In this document: one piece after another, positions 53,531 through 62,706 of the stretch
Position numbering within the stretch: position 1 is the stretch's first letter
How the letters are laid out: the number at the start of each line of letters is the position of its first letter
From: Quadrisphaera sp. RL12-1S
GTDB lineage: Bacteria; Actinomycetota; Actinomycetes; Actinomycetales; Quadrisphaeraceae
Direction: 5' to 3'
Assembly (NCBI RefSeq): GCF_014270065.1
Contig: NZ_JACNME010000004.1
Coordinates: forward strand, 432,409 to 496,408
DNA length: 64,000 nucleotides
Made by a program: the position numbers and the translations under genes
The notes under the pieces: generated by a model
The model's database searches: none
What the model was told of the DNA's origin: nothing
Seen by the model: the letters and a program-made list of their open reading frames with translations, nothing else

Positions 53531-54325
53531 GTGCTGACCATCGGGGAGTTCTCGCGGATGACCCAGCTGAGCGTGAGGACGCTGCGCCGCTACCACGAGG
53601 GCGGTCTCCTGGACCCGGCCGTGGTGGACGAGAGCACCGGGTACCGCTACTACGCGGTCGAGCAGATCCCGACGGCGCAGGTCATCCACCGGCTGCGGGA
53701 GCTCGACGTCCCGCTGGGGGAGGTGCAGCGGATCGTGCGGACGCCGGACCCGGGCGTGCGCGCCTCGTTGGTGGCCGAGCACCTGCGGCGCCTGGAGGCC
53801 CAGCTCGACCGCACCAGGGCCGCGGTGGTGTCGCTGCGACGACTGCTGCAGCCGGACCCCGCGCCGATCTCGGTGCAGCTGCGGGCGGAGCCGGCTCGCA
53901 CCGTCGCCGCGGTGGAGGCAGTCGTCGACCACGGTGAGGTCGGGGCCTGGTACGCCGGTGCGATGGCGGAGCTGGAGGCGTGCGTCGGCGACGCGGCCAG
54001 CGGCCCGCCCGGGGGCAGCTACGACAACGCCCTGTTCGAGCGCGGCCGCGGACGCGTGCTGGTGTACCTGCCGACAACCGAGCCCCCTCGCACGGGCAGG
54101 GTGCACGCCGTGACCCTGCCCGCTGCGGAGCTGGCGGTGGCGACGCACGTCGGGGAGCACGACGGCGTCGAGGTCACCTACGGGGAGCTCGGCACGTGGG
54201 TGGTGCAGAACGCGATGGCGGTGGCCGGTCCGGTGCGGGAGGTCTACCTCGTCGGGCCGCGCGACTCCAGAGATCCCGCCGCGTGGCGCACCGAGATCGG
54301 GTGGCCGGTGTTCCGCGTGGGCTGA
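53531..54325 (+). CDS. MerR-family regulator with GyrI-like effector domain
   Basis: A 264-residue multidrug-sensing-type regulator. The MerR HTH is MLTIGEFSRMTQLSVRTLRR and YHEGGLLDPAVVDESTGYRY (residues 1-40), then a coiled coil (LRRLEAQLDRTRAAVVSLRR) and a GyrI/BltR-like ligand domain (~115-264). A GTG start lies 10 bases beyond a MerR-type palindrome, implying autoregulation and control of the divergent SnoaL-like gene. Confidence 0.88.
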   Translation: MLTIGEFSRMTQLSVRTLRRYHEGGLLDPAVVDESTGYRYYAVEQIPTAQVIHRLRELDVPLGEVQRIVRTPDPGVRASLVAEHLRRLEAQLDRTRAAVVSLRRLLQPDPAPISVQLRAEPARTVAAVEAVVDHGEVGAWYAGAMAELEACVGDAASGPPGGSYDNALFERGRGRVLVYLPTTEPPRTGRVHAVTLPAAELAVATHVGEHDGVEVTYGELGTWVVQNAMAVAGPVREVYLVGPRDSRDPAAWRTEIGWPVFRVG

Positions 54326-54462
54326 CGGACCCGCGCTCGGAACGGCGAGCGCCGTCCCGGGCGCCGAGCACCACGTCGTGCTCCTCGTTCCCGTGACGGA
54401 GCACGTCACACCCGCGGCAGCGTCGCTCATCCAGGTCGTGGCGAGCAGCTCGAACCTCGTCG

Positions 54463-54774
54463 TCACCGAGTAGACCAGCGGTGCTGCGGCCAGCAGACCT
54501 GCCGGAGGAGAGCGCCTGTGCGCCCTGCGCCGACCGAGGTGCCCACCTCGATGCGGGAGGTGGCGGCTGCGGTGGCGGCCAGGGTCATGGGCGCGTCCAG
54601 CAGCGGGGCTCGGTCGAGGGCGAGGTGGTCGCCGACCCACAGGGAGTCCAGGCCGGCGTCCTCGGCGCGGCGTGCGGCACCGGGGACGTCCTGCCACGGC
54701 TGGGTGGGGGCCGCGGCATCCATGAGGACCACGCCGACAGCGACGGCCGGTGTCTGGTCGGCGTCGTGGCCCAT
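54463..54774 (-). pseudogene. Truncated luciferase-like oxidoreductase gene
   Basis: The minus strand encodes the N-terminal ~80 residues of an LLM-type flavin/F420 oxidoreductase: AVGVVLMDAAAPTQPWQDVP, RRAEDAGLDSLWVGDHLALD, RAPLLDAPMTLAATAAATSR, IEVGTSV. Homology then ends and the frame closes after ~24 unrelated residues; family members have 260-340. A copy of the 54.8-63.8 kb repeat lies directly upstream of its start. Confidence 0.72.
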
Positions 54775-54816
54775 CGGTTGATCATGTCGGCTCGCCGCGC
54801 GCGGGTCACTCGTCCA

Positions 54817-54890
54817 CCGCTGACCGCCCGTCTCGGGCCTCCTCGCGATGCGCTGGCGCTCGAGGCCGCCGTCCGTCGCAGAAGGGATCG
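54817..54890 (+). repeat. Accessory-region repeat, copy 1
   Basis: Begins CCGCTGACCGCCCGTCTCGG and ends CCGTCGCAGAAGGGATCG. It matches copy 2 across its whole length with scattered substitutions. It lies between the truncated LLM gene and the unknown gene at 54978. Confidence 0.85.
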
Positions 54891-54977
54891 CTATCCGGGC
54901 GCCTCGTACTCGGCGGCGATCCTCGCGGTGACAACCACCTACACCGATACGGACGGGGTGACGTAGGTCGAGACCGA

Positions 54978-55640
54978 TCACCAGAGGATATCCGCCAGGG
55001 TGGCCCTGCCCTCAGGATCGACGTCTACGATGGCCGTCAGCTCACTGGGGCTACCTATCGTCGTCCACAGCGGCACCGCGACCTCCCACCCTCCCTCGTC
55101 GGTGGTGGTCACCTCAGACCACGGGTGTTCCCAGATGTCATCAGGTTGCTCGATCAGCACCGGGCCGTCGTAGACCGCCACCACCGTGTGGTGCTGGTCG
55201 GGTCGCTCCCCTCGCCTCAAGGCTTCAAGTTCGGTGAACACCGCGGCACGCAGGTGTTCCGGCACTGCCGGGAATCGCTGAGGTGCCGGTGCCACCTGTC
55301 CTCGGCGCAGCTGCTCACCCAGAATCTGCACCTCCACCTCGACCGTCGCTCCCGACCCGTTGAGGTGCTGCACCTCAGTGGTGTGCATCGTGGTCCTCGC
55401 TCCGGCGTCCCGCAGGCGCCGACCCAGAGCGTCTGCCTGGGCCCTGGCGGCGGGGAAGGCGGTGGTTCGCACGTCAACGGAGACGACATTGGCCATCGTC
55501 ATCCGCCAACGGGTCAGTTGCGCTTCCAGATCCTCCCAACAGAGGGCGATCTGTGCGGCGATGTCTGCTGTGGGTCCTTGCTCGTCGGAGAGGGCCGCGG
55601 GCGGGCGCCCCACGAGATACCGAGGCACCTTCTTGAACAT
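54978..55640 (-). CDS. Protein of unknown function
   Basis: A 220-residue soluble protein. Residues ~26-60 (DIAAQIALCWEDLEAQLTRW, RMTMANVVSVDVRTTA) recall the end of RidA-type domains, but this is weak. The last third (YDGPVLIEQPDDIWEHPWSE, EGGWEVAVPLWTTIGSPSEL) is Trp-rich and reminiscent of small immunity or DUF domains. No family could be assigned. It is bracketed by repeat copies 1 and 2, one gene per interval. Confidence 0.6.
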   Translation of the reverse strand: MFKKVPRYLVGRPPAALSDEQGPTADIAAQIALCWEDLEAQLTRWRMTMANVVSVDVRTTAFPAARAQADALGRRLRDAGARTTMHTTEVQHLNGSGATVEVEVQILGEQLRRGQVAPAPQRFPAVPEHLRAAVFTELEALRRGERPDQHHTVVAVYDGPVLIEQPDDIWEHPWSEVTTTDEGGWEVAVPLWTTIGSPSELTAIVDVDPEGRATLADILW

Positions 55641-55784
55641 CGAACCCGCCTCGTCGCCGTTTGATCATATGGGTGGGGGTCATGTTCGCAGCGCGGGCGC
55701 CGCGCTGTCACCGCCGTTCCCTCGAGTGGTCGGGCACCTGGGGCGTCGTCTCTTGGAGGCTCCGTGCTGCGTCGACGTCTCGCT

Positions 55785-55865
55785 GGAGGACCGCTGACCG
55801 CCCGCCTCGGAGCACCTCACGGCGCGCTGGCGCTCAAGGCCGCCATCCGTCGCAGATGGGATCCC
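55785..55865 (+). repeat. Accessory-region repeat, copy 2
   Basis: GGAGGACCGCTGACCGCCCG at the left, GCGCTGGCGCTCAAGGCCGC in the middle, CCGTCGCAGATGGGATCCCC at the right: the best consensus-like copy. It lies in the ~390-base divergent gap between the unknown gene and the VOC gene; little else is recognisable there. Confidence 0.88.
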
Positions 55866-56034
55866 CGCACCGGGCGGGTCGAAGCGCCGGGCACCCTGAC
55901 CGAGGACGCACCAGGCGTGGCAGTTGTCTCTTGCCCGTTCCGGTCGGGCTGTCCTCATCGTCGACCTCTTGCCTGAACCGACTCGCGGGCGGGTGCCCGG
56001 TTGCGGTTCGCCCACGGGCAGCCAGGCTGCGGGG

Positions 56035-56532
56035 ATGGGCGAGCTGCAGACCACGGCCGCTGGCGAAGGGGCCAGTACTGACGATGCCGAGGCTGCGGTG
56101 GCCCGGCCGTCCGCAATCGGCCACGTGCGGTTGACCGTCACCAACGCCCACAGGTCGAAGGCCTTCTACAGCTGGCTGCTGGGCGCCAGCGCGCTCCGCA
56201 CGGACTTCACCCACCTGTGGGGCGACCCCTCCGTGCGCGAGGACCCCGACAGGGTCTACGGCGGCTGCAGCTTCACGGTGGGCAGGCAGGTGCTGGGGCT
56301 GCGGCCGGTCGCACCGGCTGAGGACAGCTTCGACCCCGACCGCGTGGGCCTGGACCACCTCGCACTCACCGTCGGCTCACGCGACGAGCTCGAGGCCGCA
56401 GCACAGCGACTGGCAGCAGCCGGCGTCGAGCACGGCCAGGTGAGGGACCTGCCGGCGTTCGGGGTGACGATCCTGTCCGTGCAGGACCCCGATGGCATCA
56501 ACCTCGAGCTGTCGGCGCCGCTGGAGCCCTGA
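56035..56532 (+). CDS. VOC-family (glyoxalase-like) protein
   Basis: A 165-residue VOC protein. After a ~26-residue leader it reads IGHVRLTVTNAHRSKAFYSW then LLGASALRTD; the second half has GLDHLALTVGSRDELEAAAQ and the closing SVQDPDGINLELSAP with a conserved Glu metal ligand. Function unknown; such proteins often act in detoxification. ATG 56035 is preferred over more upstream starts, which run towards repeat copy 2. Confidence 0.8.
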   Translation: MGELQTTAAGEGASTDDAEAAVARPSAIGHVRLTVTNAHRSKAFYSWLLGASALRTDFTHLWGDPSVREDPDRVYGGCSFTVGRQVLGLRPVAPAEDSFDPDRVGLDHLALTVGSRDELEAAAQRLAAAGVEHGQVRDLPAFGVTILSVQDPDGINLELSAPLEP

Positions 56533-56797
56533 GCACAGACCTGCTCCGGCGGGCCTGGCGCCGAGCAGGAACCGCACCGCCGGCCCCTGCCCCGGATCCA
56601 GCCGCGGGCCTCGGGCACGGGCCGCTGGCCTGGTGCCCTGTGGCCGCCAGCGCGCGTGCCCGCTGCCCGCCTGCTCGGCGTGTCCGACCGCGCGTCGGCC
56701 CTGGTGCACCAAGCGCCACAGGGGCGGGTGCTCGCCCCGACGCGGCTGTTGGTCGCTCCGCGGGATTGCGTCGCGCGCGACCGGGTAGTGGAGGTGC

Positions 56798-57616
56798 ATG
56801 ACCAAGACGTGGTTCATCACCGGCGCCTCGCGCGGCTTCGGCCGCGAGTTCACCAAGGCGGCCCTGGCCCGCGGTGACCGCGTGGCCGCCACCGCCCGCG
56901 ACACCTCCAGCCTCGACGACCTGCGCGCTGAGCACGGCGACGCCCTGCTGCCGCTGCAGCTGGACGTCACCGACCGCGCCGCAGACCGCGAGGCCGTCGC
57001 CCGCGCCGCCCAAGAGCTGGGCCGACTGGACGTGGTGGTCAACAACGCTGGCTACGGGCACTTCGGTGCGGTCGAGGAGCTCAGCGAGGCCGACCTGCGC
57101 GAGCAGATGGAGGCCAACCTCTTCGGGGCGGTGTGGGTGACGCAAGCGGCGCTGCCGGTCATGCGCGCCCAGGGCAGCGGGCACATCATCCAGATCACCA
57201 GCGTCGGTGGCATCGCCGCCTTCCCCGGCATCGGGGCCTACCACGCCTCCAAGTGGGCACTCGAGGGGCTGACCGAGTCTCTGTCTCAGGAGGTCGCCGG
57301 CCAGGGCATCAAGGTCACCCTGGTTGAGCCGGGTGGGTTCTCCACGGACTGGTCGGGGGCCTCGGCGCACCACAGCGAGGAGATGCCCGAGTACCAGCCG
57401 GTGCGCGACGCCACCCGGGAGCGGTACTCCACGGCGACGCCGGGTGACCCGGCTGCTGCGGCGCAGGCGCTGCTGCGGGTCGTCGATGCGGAGGAGCCGC
57501 CGCTGCGGGTGCTGTTCGGCAGCGGCCCGACCACCGCGGTGCCGGAGCTGTACGCGAAGCGGCTGGAGACGTGGAAGCAGTGGGAGGGCGTATCCCGGCA
57601 GGCCCAGGGCAGCTGA
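56798..57616 (+). CDS. Short-chain dehydrogenase/reductase
   Basis: A 272-residue classical SDR. Cofactor site TGASRGFGRE (residues 8-17), VVNNAGYGHFG, catalytic Ser in ITSVGGIAAF, Y-x3-K in GAYHASKWALEGLTES, and VEPGGFSTDW. The substrate is unknown; the Asp-lacking ARGDR/AATARD region suggests NADP. A TAGTGG box 6 bases before the ATG hints at a leaderless start. The stop lies in AGCTGACCGCC, resembling the left edge of the accessory-region repeat. Confidence 0.88.
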   Translation: MTKTWFITGASRGFGREFTKAALARGDRVAATARDTSSLDDLRAEHGDALLPLQLDVTDRAADREAVARAAQELGRLDVVVNNAGYGHFGAVEELSEADLREQMEANLFGAVWVTQAALPVMRAQGSGHIIQITSVGGIAAFPGIGAYHASKWALEGLTESLSQEVAGQGIKVTLVEPGGFSTDWSGASAHHSEEMPEYQPVRDATRERYSTATPGDPAAAAQALLRVVDAEEPPLRVLFGSGPTTAVPELYAKRLETWKQWEGVSRQAQGS

Positions 57617-57740
57617 CCGCCGTGCGGAGGGCCACCGCTGACCGGACGCTCTGAGATCCCGCGCCGTCGAGGTGCGTGGAACTGTGCCGCGTGGCGACGG
57701 CTGTCTCGGGAGGTCGCCCCTGCCGAGACTGCCGCGGGCC

Positions 57741-58361
57741 TCACCGCGGCGCCGGCGCAGACGGCGTGGCGCAGTTCGTAGTCGACGCCATCGACGCGCG
57801 CCGCAGGGCGCGGTAGACCGTCGCGCGCGAGACCGAGAACAGCTCCCCGACCTCGGTGGCGCTGTGACGACCCTCGCCCATCAGCTCCACCAGGTGCGCC
57901 TCCTGGGTCCGGCTCAGTTTCGGCGGCTTGCCCCGCAGGTGACCCTTGGCGCGGGCGACCTTCATGCCCTCGCGGGTGCGCATCCGGATCAGGTCGGCTT
58001 CGAACTCGGCGACCATCGCCAGGACGTTGAACAGCAGCCGGCCCACGGGGTCGGTCGGGTCGTGCAGCGACCCACCCAGACTGAGGCGGACCTGTCGGGT
58101 GGTGAGCTCCTCCAGGATGGCTCGGGCATCGGGCAAGGAGCGGGCCAGGCGGTCGAGCTTGGTGACGACCAAGGTGTCGCCGTCTCGGCAGGCTGCCATC
58201 GCTTCTCGCAGTCCGGGTCTGTCGCGGTTGGTGCCGGTCAGGCCGTGGTCGACGTAGATGCGGGTGGGTTCGACGCCGAGGTCGGTCAGGGCGTTGCGTT
58301 GGGCGGTGAGGTCTTGGCCGTCGGTAGAGCAGCGGGCGTAGCCGATGAGCAGGCCGGTCAT
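57741..58361 (-). CDS. Serine resolvase/invertase
   Basis: A 206-residue small serine recombinase. The catalytic domain has LIGYARCSTDGQDLTAQRNA with the Ser nucleophile near residue 12, VVTKLDRLARSLPDARAILE, and the E-helix AMVAEFEADLIRMRTREGMK. A C-terminal HTH follows (EVGELFSVSRATVYRALRR). This is the Tn3/Hin type. No transposase adjoins it. An inverted copy of the accessory-region repeat lies ~170 bases upstream of its start and may be a substrate site (inference). Confidence 0.92.
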   Translation of the reverse strand: MTGLLIGYARCSTDGQDLTAQRNALTDLGVEPTRIYVDHGLTGTNRDRPGLREAMAACRDGDTLVVTKLDRLARSLPDARAILEELTTRQVRLSLGGSLHDPTDPVGRLLFNVLAMVAEFEADLIRMRTREGMKVARAKGHLRGKPPKLSRTQEAHLVELMGEGRHSATEVGELFSVSRATVYRALRRASMASTTNCATPSAPAPR

Positions 58362-58514
58362 GGTGGTCTCCTGGGCTGGCCGGCCCGGGACGCCTCATCG
58401 CGTCTGGGCCGACGGCGGCGTGAGCCGTTGCCCATCCACGGTGAACACACCGGCGGCCGCGGACGATGGCCGGCGCGGGGCCTCACCCGGTCAGCCCCTC
58501 GTCCGGCTGCCGAG

Positions 58515-58615
58515 GCGTCTCGCTCACCATCCCATCTGCGACGGCTGACGGCCTCGAGCGCCAGTGCGCCGCTAGGTGCGCCGAGGCGGCCGGTCAGCGG
58601 TCGTCTACGAGACGC
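58515..58615 (-). repeat. Accessory-region repeat, copy 3 (inverted), with flanking inverted repeat
   Basis: The repeat occupies 58529-58604 in the opposite orientation to the other copies (ATCCCATCTGCGACGG at left, CAGCGGTCGTC at right). It is enclosed by GCGTCTCG (58515-58522) and CGAGACGC (58608-58615). The ~335-base gap it sits in, between the resolvase and the membrane-protein gene, holds nothing else clear. Confidence 0.82.
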
Positions 58616-58696
58616 TGAACGCAGCACGGTCGCTCACCGGGTACTGGCGCAGACCGACTGCCGCCTCACCATCCGGTTGCCTGGGCGAAGCGATGA

Positions 58697-59020
58697 GTGC
58701 AGGATTCGATCATGCTCGGTGCCGGTGCGCTGGTGGTGGCCGCTGCACTGTTGACGCTGGCAGCTGACGTCATCAAGGCCAGCCCTCAAGCGTGGGAGCT
58801 CACCTGCTGGAGCGGTGAGCGCGCCAGGAGCGATCGAGCCATGAATCTGCTGTGGATGCTGGGGGCAGCGCTGTTCGGGCTCGGTAGTGCTCAGCTCATC
58901 GACACTGCGGGCTGGTCGGCCGGCCTTGCAGGGCTCGTGGTCTATCTGTCGATCCTGTCGGCGGCCTCTTCGCTGGGCCGGCTGAGCCGAAGACGCCCCG
59001 CTTCAAGGTCGGCTCGTTAG
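58697..59020 (+). CDS. Small membrane protein
   Basis: A 107-residue protein with three likely helices (IMLGAGALVVAAALLTLAAD, MNLLWMLGAALFGLGSAQL, LAGLVVYLSILSAASSL) and a basic C-terminus. GTG 58697 or ATG 58712 are possible starts. No family recognised. It is the only gene between repeat copy 3 and the partial copy at 59288. Confidence 0.6.
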   Translation: MQDSIMLGAGALVVAAALLTLAADVIKASPQAWELTCWSGERARSDRAMNLLWMLGAALFGLGSAQLIDTAGWSAGLAGLVVYLSILSAASSLGRLSRRRPASRSAR

Positions 59021-59421
59021 GAGTAGACGGGACCAGATGGCGCAGTCTGCACGCCCGGGATCGCCAGAGGGCGCCCCCGACCTCACGGGTCTACGCGGCA
59101 CCTACGCCCATCGCCCCCGGCGTGCCGCGGTGGTGGTCAACGCCTTATCAGCGGTGGTGGCGATCGGTGTGTTTGCTGGGCCTGCCGATAGAGGCGGGGG
59201 TCCGCCTGCAGACGGCACTGGCAGGGCGTCAGCTACCCACCGGTGATCCTAAGGCTCTCATGGCTGACCGGATGAGGATCGGTCATCGGACGCCGTGGCG
59301 CCTCCAGGACGCTTCACCGGCCGCCGGCGCTGGTCGTCGCAGTTGGGATCCCCAAGCGAAGTGGATTCGGGACCGCAATATTGGGTGGACAGCCTCACCG
59401 CACATTCGGTACCCATCGCAG
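59021..59421 (+). other. Gap with a partial repeat and a doubtful small ORF
   Basis: A 69-codon ORF at 59037-59246 (MAQSARPGSPEGAPDLTGLR) has AGGAG upstream but atypical composition and no recognisable domain. 59288-59352 ends GTCGTCGCAGTTGGGATCCC, matching the right end of the accessory-region repeat, with a diverged left half. Confidence 0.45.
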
Positions 59422-60687
59422 GTGGAGCCCAAGATCCCCGCGCCGTACGTCGTGCAGCCCCTGGCGCCCGGCCAGCACGACGCAGCGATGGACACGGTGT
59501 GGCGGGCCTTCGGGTGGGGACAGCGCCGTGCGGCCGCCGATGAGGTCATCGCGGCGCGCGCCATCGAGATCGACCGGACCCTGGTCGCTGTCGACACCAC
59601 TGCGGAAGACGGACACGTTGTCGGCACCACCAGCACCTACTCCCTGACAATGACGCTGCCCGGCGGTGCCCAGGCCCCGGTTGCCGGCGTGTGGATGGTC
59701 AGTGTCGATCCCACCCACCGCCGCCGCGGTGTGCAGAGCGCGCTGCTGCACCACCAGCTGCGTCAGTTCGCCGCCGACGGGGAGTCGATCTCGGCACTGT
59801 GGACCACTGAGGCCCCGCTGTACCAGCGGTTCGGCTACGGATTGGCGACGTGGCGCTCCCGCATCGAAGTCGACCTGGCCCACGCCGTCTTCACCCCCCG
59901 AGCTACCGCTCTGGCCGCCTCATCCGGTGCGCAGCTGCGGCTGATGAGCCTGGAGCAGGCATTACCGCACCTGGTGGGCATCCACGAGAAGCAGGCCACC
60001 ACCCGCCCGGGAACCCTGGCCCGCGACGAGCGCCGCTGGCAGCAGCTCCTCGGTGACGACGACGGCCCCGCCGCCGAGCTCGTCGTCGCCATAGGGCCCG
60101 CCGGCGCTACCGGGTATGCGGCCTATCGCCTGCGCGAGGGTGCACCGGCGGCCGTGCCCACCGGCGAAGTCGCGGTCCAGGAGATCAGTGCGCTGGACGC
60201 CGCCACGCATGCGCAGCTGTGGCGGTTCCTGCTGGACACCGACCTGCGGCGCACCCTGACGTGCAGCTCCCGTCCCTTGCCGGATCCGCTGGCGCACCTG
60301 CTCAGCGACCACCGGCGGATGGACGCCCGCGTCGATGACGCCCTGTGGGTGCGCCTGGTGGACCTGCCCACGGCGCTGTCCATGCGCGCCTACAGCCGCG
60401 ACGTGGACGTGGTGGTGGAGGTCGAGGACGATCTTCTACCGGCCAACGCAGGGCGCTGGCGGGTCACCGTGGCCGATGATGGGCAGCGGGCCCAGATCAC
60501 TCGCAGCGACCGAGCCCCTGATCTGAGCATGGACGTCAGCGACCTCGGTGCGGCTCACTTCGGCGCGACGACGCTGGCCGACCTGGCCCGCGCCGGTCGT
60601 GTAATCGAACTGAAGACCGGCGCGTTGGCAGCTGCCTCCGCGGCTTGGGGTTGGCCCACCACTCCGGACGCGCAGGAGATCTTCTGA
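59422..60687 (+). CDS. Eis-like GNAT N-acetyltransferase
   Basis: A 421-residue protein with the three-part Eis layout: an N-terminal GNAT domain with acetyl-CoA loop VSVDPTHRRRGVQSALLHHQ (near residues 94-113) and LYQRFGYGLATWRSRIEVDL, a second degenerate GNAT domain, and a C-terminal SCP2-like domain (VSDLGAAHFGATTLADLARA) ending in EIF. The terminal Phe carboxylate is the general base in known Eis enzymes, which acetylate aminoglycosides and other amines. GTG 59422 is used. It lies between a partial repeat and copy 5. Confidence 0.88.
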   Translation: MEPKIPAPYVVQPLAPGQHDAAMDTVWRAFGWGQRRAAADEVIAARAIEIDRTLVAVDTTAEDGHVVGTTSTYSLTMTLPGGAQAPVAGVWMVSVDPTHRRRGVQSALLHHQLRQFAADGESISALWTTEAPLYQRFGYGLATWRSRIEVDLAHAVFTPRATALAASSGAQLRLMSLEQALPHLVGIHEKQATTRPGTLARDERRWQQLLGDDDGPAAELVVAIGPAGATGYAAYRLREGAPAAVPTGEVAVQEISALDAATHAQLWRFLLDTDLRRTLTCSSRPLPDPLAHLLSDHRRMDARVDDALWVRLVDLPTALSMRAYSRDVDVVVEVEDDLLPANAGRWRVTVADDGQRAQITRSDRAPDLSMDVSDLGAAHFGATTLADLARAGRVIELKTGALAAASAAWGWPTTPDAQEIF

Positions 60688-60834
60688 CGGGTCACCAAAG
60701 CAGCGTTCATGCCTCACGCCGCCGGCGTCGTAGGAGACGCCGGCCCTGGTCGCACCCGCCATGTCGGCGAACATCTGGACCGAGAGCAACCATCGCCAGC
60801 ACCGACGCCCAACATTCGCGCAGCCGTCGCAGAC

Positions 60835-60914
60835 GAGGACCGCTGACCGCCCGGCCTTGGTGCCGTCTCGGTGCGCCGGCGGCCGGAGCCGCCGTCTGTA
60901 GCAGATGGGATCCC
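60835..60914 (+). repeat. Accessory-region repeat, copy 5
   Basis: GAGGACCGCTGACCGCCCGG at left and GCAGATGGGATCCCC at right; the centre is diverged. It lies in the ~360-base gap between the convergent Eis-like and DUF523 genes, which holds no other gene. Confidence 0.85.
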
Positions 60915-61050
60915 CGACCGACCCAGCACGAGGTCGGCACCTCCCGTCGCCCGCTCCGCCCCACTGGACGCGGTCAGCGCCTCTGACAGAGCCACGCCTC
61001 GGTCCCCAGAGGTGGAATGCGGCGGCGCGGACAGTTCCAACATCGGCACG

Positions 61051-61524
61051 TCAGGTCGGTGGGCGCTGGCCTCTCACGGACCTGACCTGCAAACCCCGCT
61101 GCCGCAGCACTGCCGTCACCACACCGTCGCCCGCGACCAGCACTCCACTGTGCGTTCCGTCGTACACCGACCCGCATCCGCAAGAGGGACTGCGAGCTTG
61201 CAGGACCGCTGTGTTGAGGCCATGACGAACGGCTAGATCTGCCACCAGTTCAGCGCCACGCACGTAGTCCGTCGTGACGTCCTCTCCGTCAGCAGTGAGG
61301 ACTCGTGCGCGCCCTGCCAGCACGTCGTGGCCGTCCCCACCTACCAGTTCCGCAGCGGCGCGAGGAGTGTCAAGGCCCGCCAGCTGTTCAGCGCACGCCG
61401 GGACAGCACGCCCCTCACGCACGGCCTGAACCACCGAAGGGTCAGGCAGTGAGCGACCGTCGTACCGACACGGCAGACCAGCCAGGCAAGCGCTCACCAG
61501 GTCCACAGGCACCGGTTCGCTCAC
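61051..61524 (-). CDS. DUF523 family protein
   Basis: A 157-residue Cys-containing protein, with VDLVSACLAGLPCRYDGRS (residues 7-25), VPACAEQLAGLDTPR and the diagnostic QARSPSCGCGSVYDGTHSG near residue 110. Some family members fuse to DUF1722 and are linked to DNA damage or sulfur chemistry, but function is not established. It is divergent from a nitrilase-family gene. Confidence 0.87.
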   Translation of the reverse strand: MSEPVPVDLVSACLAGLPCRYDGRSLPDPSVVQAVREGRAVPACAEQLAGLDTPRAAAELVGGDGHDVLAGRARVLTADGEDVTTDYVRGAELVADLAVRHGLNTAVLQARSPSCGCGSVYDGTHSGVLVAGDGVVTAVLRQRGLQVRSVRGQRPPT

Positions 61525-61739
61525 TGCCTCACCTCCGGGTCCCGTGATCGCTGCTGCGCGCAGCCCAGAGCTGGCCGAGCACGCATCAACGCCATCCGAT
61601 GATCTTTCTCGAACCTACACCGGCCGCTCCTTGGTCGGCGGATCCATCGCAGTGGGACCGCCACGCCGCTTCGCGTCCACCTCCAGCGCGAGCACCGGCC
61701 GTCGCTTCACGAGCGCGGGAGCAAGGTCATGATGGGCTC

Positions 61740-62459
61740 GTGACCGATCGCCTGCGCGTCGCCGTCGCTCAGCCCCTCGTCATCCTCGGCGATCTGAGCG
61801 CCACCGCAGCCGCCCACGTCCAAGCCATCGAGCTCGCTCACGCTCGCCTGGTCGTCTTCCCAGAGCTCTCGTTGACCGGGTATGTGCTCGACGCTGCACC
61901 GGTCGCCCTCGACGACCCATGTTGGGACCTGATCGCGTCGGCCTGCTCCGCTCTCGGCACGACCGCTCTGGTCGGGGCGCCGGTTGATGAGGGTGGCCGG
62001 CGCTCGATCGCCGTGGTCGCTGTTGACGGATCGGGGGTGCGGGTCGTCTACCGCAAAGCACACCTGCACGGCGCTGAGAACGGGGCGTTCCATCCCGGCC
62101 CAGGCGCGACAGTGATCGACGTCGACGGCTGGCGCGTCGGGCTGGCCGTCTGCCGCGACACCGGCATCGGCGAGCACACAGCTGCAACAGCAGCGCTGGG
62201 TGTCGACCTCTACGCCGCGGGCGTGATCGATGAGCCCGCGGCTCTGGCCATCATTCGCTCCCGTGCGGTCGCGAACGCCAAGGCGTGCGGCGCCGCGGTC
62301 GCGGTGGCCAGCGCCGCCGGCGCAGTTGGTCCCCGCCACGGGTTCCCCGAAACGGCGGGCGGTTCCGCCATCCACGCCGCCGACGGCTCTCTCCTTCAGG
62401 CTGCCGGCCCCGAGGTGGACGCGGTCGTTGTCGTTGATGTCGAACGTCATCGCCGTTGA
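61740..62459 (+). CDS. Carbon-nitrogen hydrolase (nitrilase superfamily)
   Basis: A 239-residue amidase-like enzyme. The Glu-Lys-Cys triad is visible: VVFPELSLTGYVLD (near residue 38), VVYRKAHLHGAEN (near 103) and VGLAVCRDTGIGEH (near 138). Substrate unknown. GTG 61740 gives the usual start (MTDRLRVAVAQP). It is bracketed by repeat copies 5 and 6 together with DUF523. Confidence 0.88.
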   Translation: MTDRLRVAVAQPLVILGDLSATAAAHVQAIELAHARLVVFPELSLTGYVLDAAPVALDDPCWDLIASACSALGTTALVGAPVDEGGRRSIAVVAVDGSGVRVVYRKAHLHGAENGAFHPGPGATVIDVDGWRVGLAVCRDTGIGEHTAATAALGVDLYAAGVIDEPAALAIIRSRAVANAKACGAAVAVASAAGAVGPRHGFPETAGGSAIHAADGSLLQAAGPEVDAVVVVDVERHRR

Positions 62460-62509
62460 CCTCAGCCACGACGACTGATCAGCACGAGCAGTCTTTCCTG
62501 ATCGCACTC

Positions 62510-62588
62510 GAGGACCGCTGACCGTCCCGCATGGTGCACGTCGCGCCGCTTTCGCGCTCAGGGCCGCCGTCCGTCGCACACGGAATCC
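62510..62588 (+). repeat. Accessory-region repeat, copy 6
   Basis: GAGGACCGCTGACCGTCCCG at left, CTCAGGGCCGCCGTCCGTCG in the middle, CACACGGAATCCC at right. It lies between the convergent nitrilase-family and alpha/beta-hydrolase genes. Confidence 0.85.
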
Positions 62589-62706
62589 CTACCTGGGCGC
62601 GCTGTCATCTCGGTCAGGGAGGACAACGAGGCACCTCCTGTCGGCTGCGGCAGCTGATGCGCTGCCGCCTCAAGATCGCGATCTCATCGAAATGTGACCA
62701 GGCCAT

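Noticed and set aside
54326..54470. A possible C-terminal coding remnant (VVLLVPVTEHVTPAAASLIQ) after the MerR gene
   Set aside because: The frame is open but has no start, no recognised family and no matching neighbour.
57600..57660. A further copy of the accessory-region repeat after the SDR gene
   Set aside because: Only GCTGACCG and GAGATCCC fragments match; the middle does not align.
60688..60834. A minus-strand frame reading QMFADMAGATRAGVSYDAGG
   Set aside because: It is too short to identify and lies in the Eis-DUF523 convergent gap; kept as unassigned sequence.
61610..61665. A further copy of the accessory-region repeat before the nitrilase gene
   Set aside because: Similarity is limited to ATCCATCGCAGTGGGA and may be chance.
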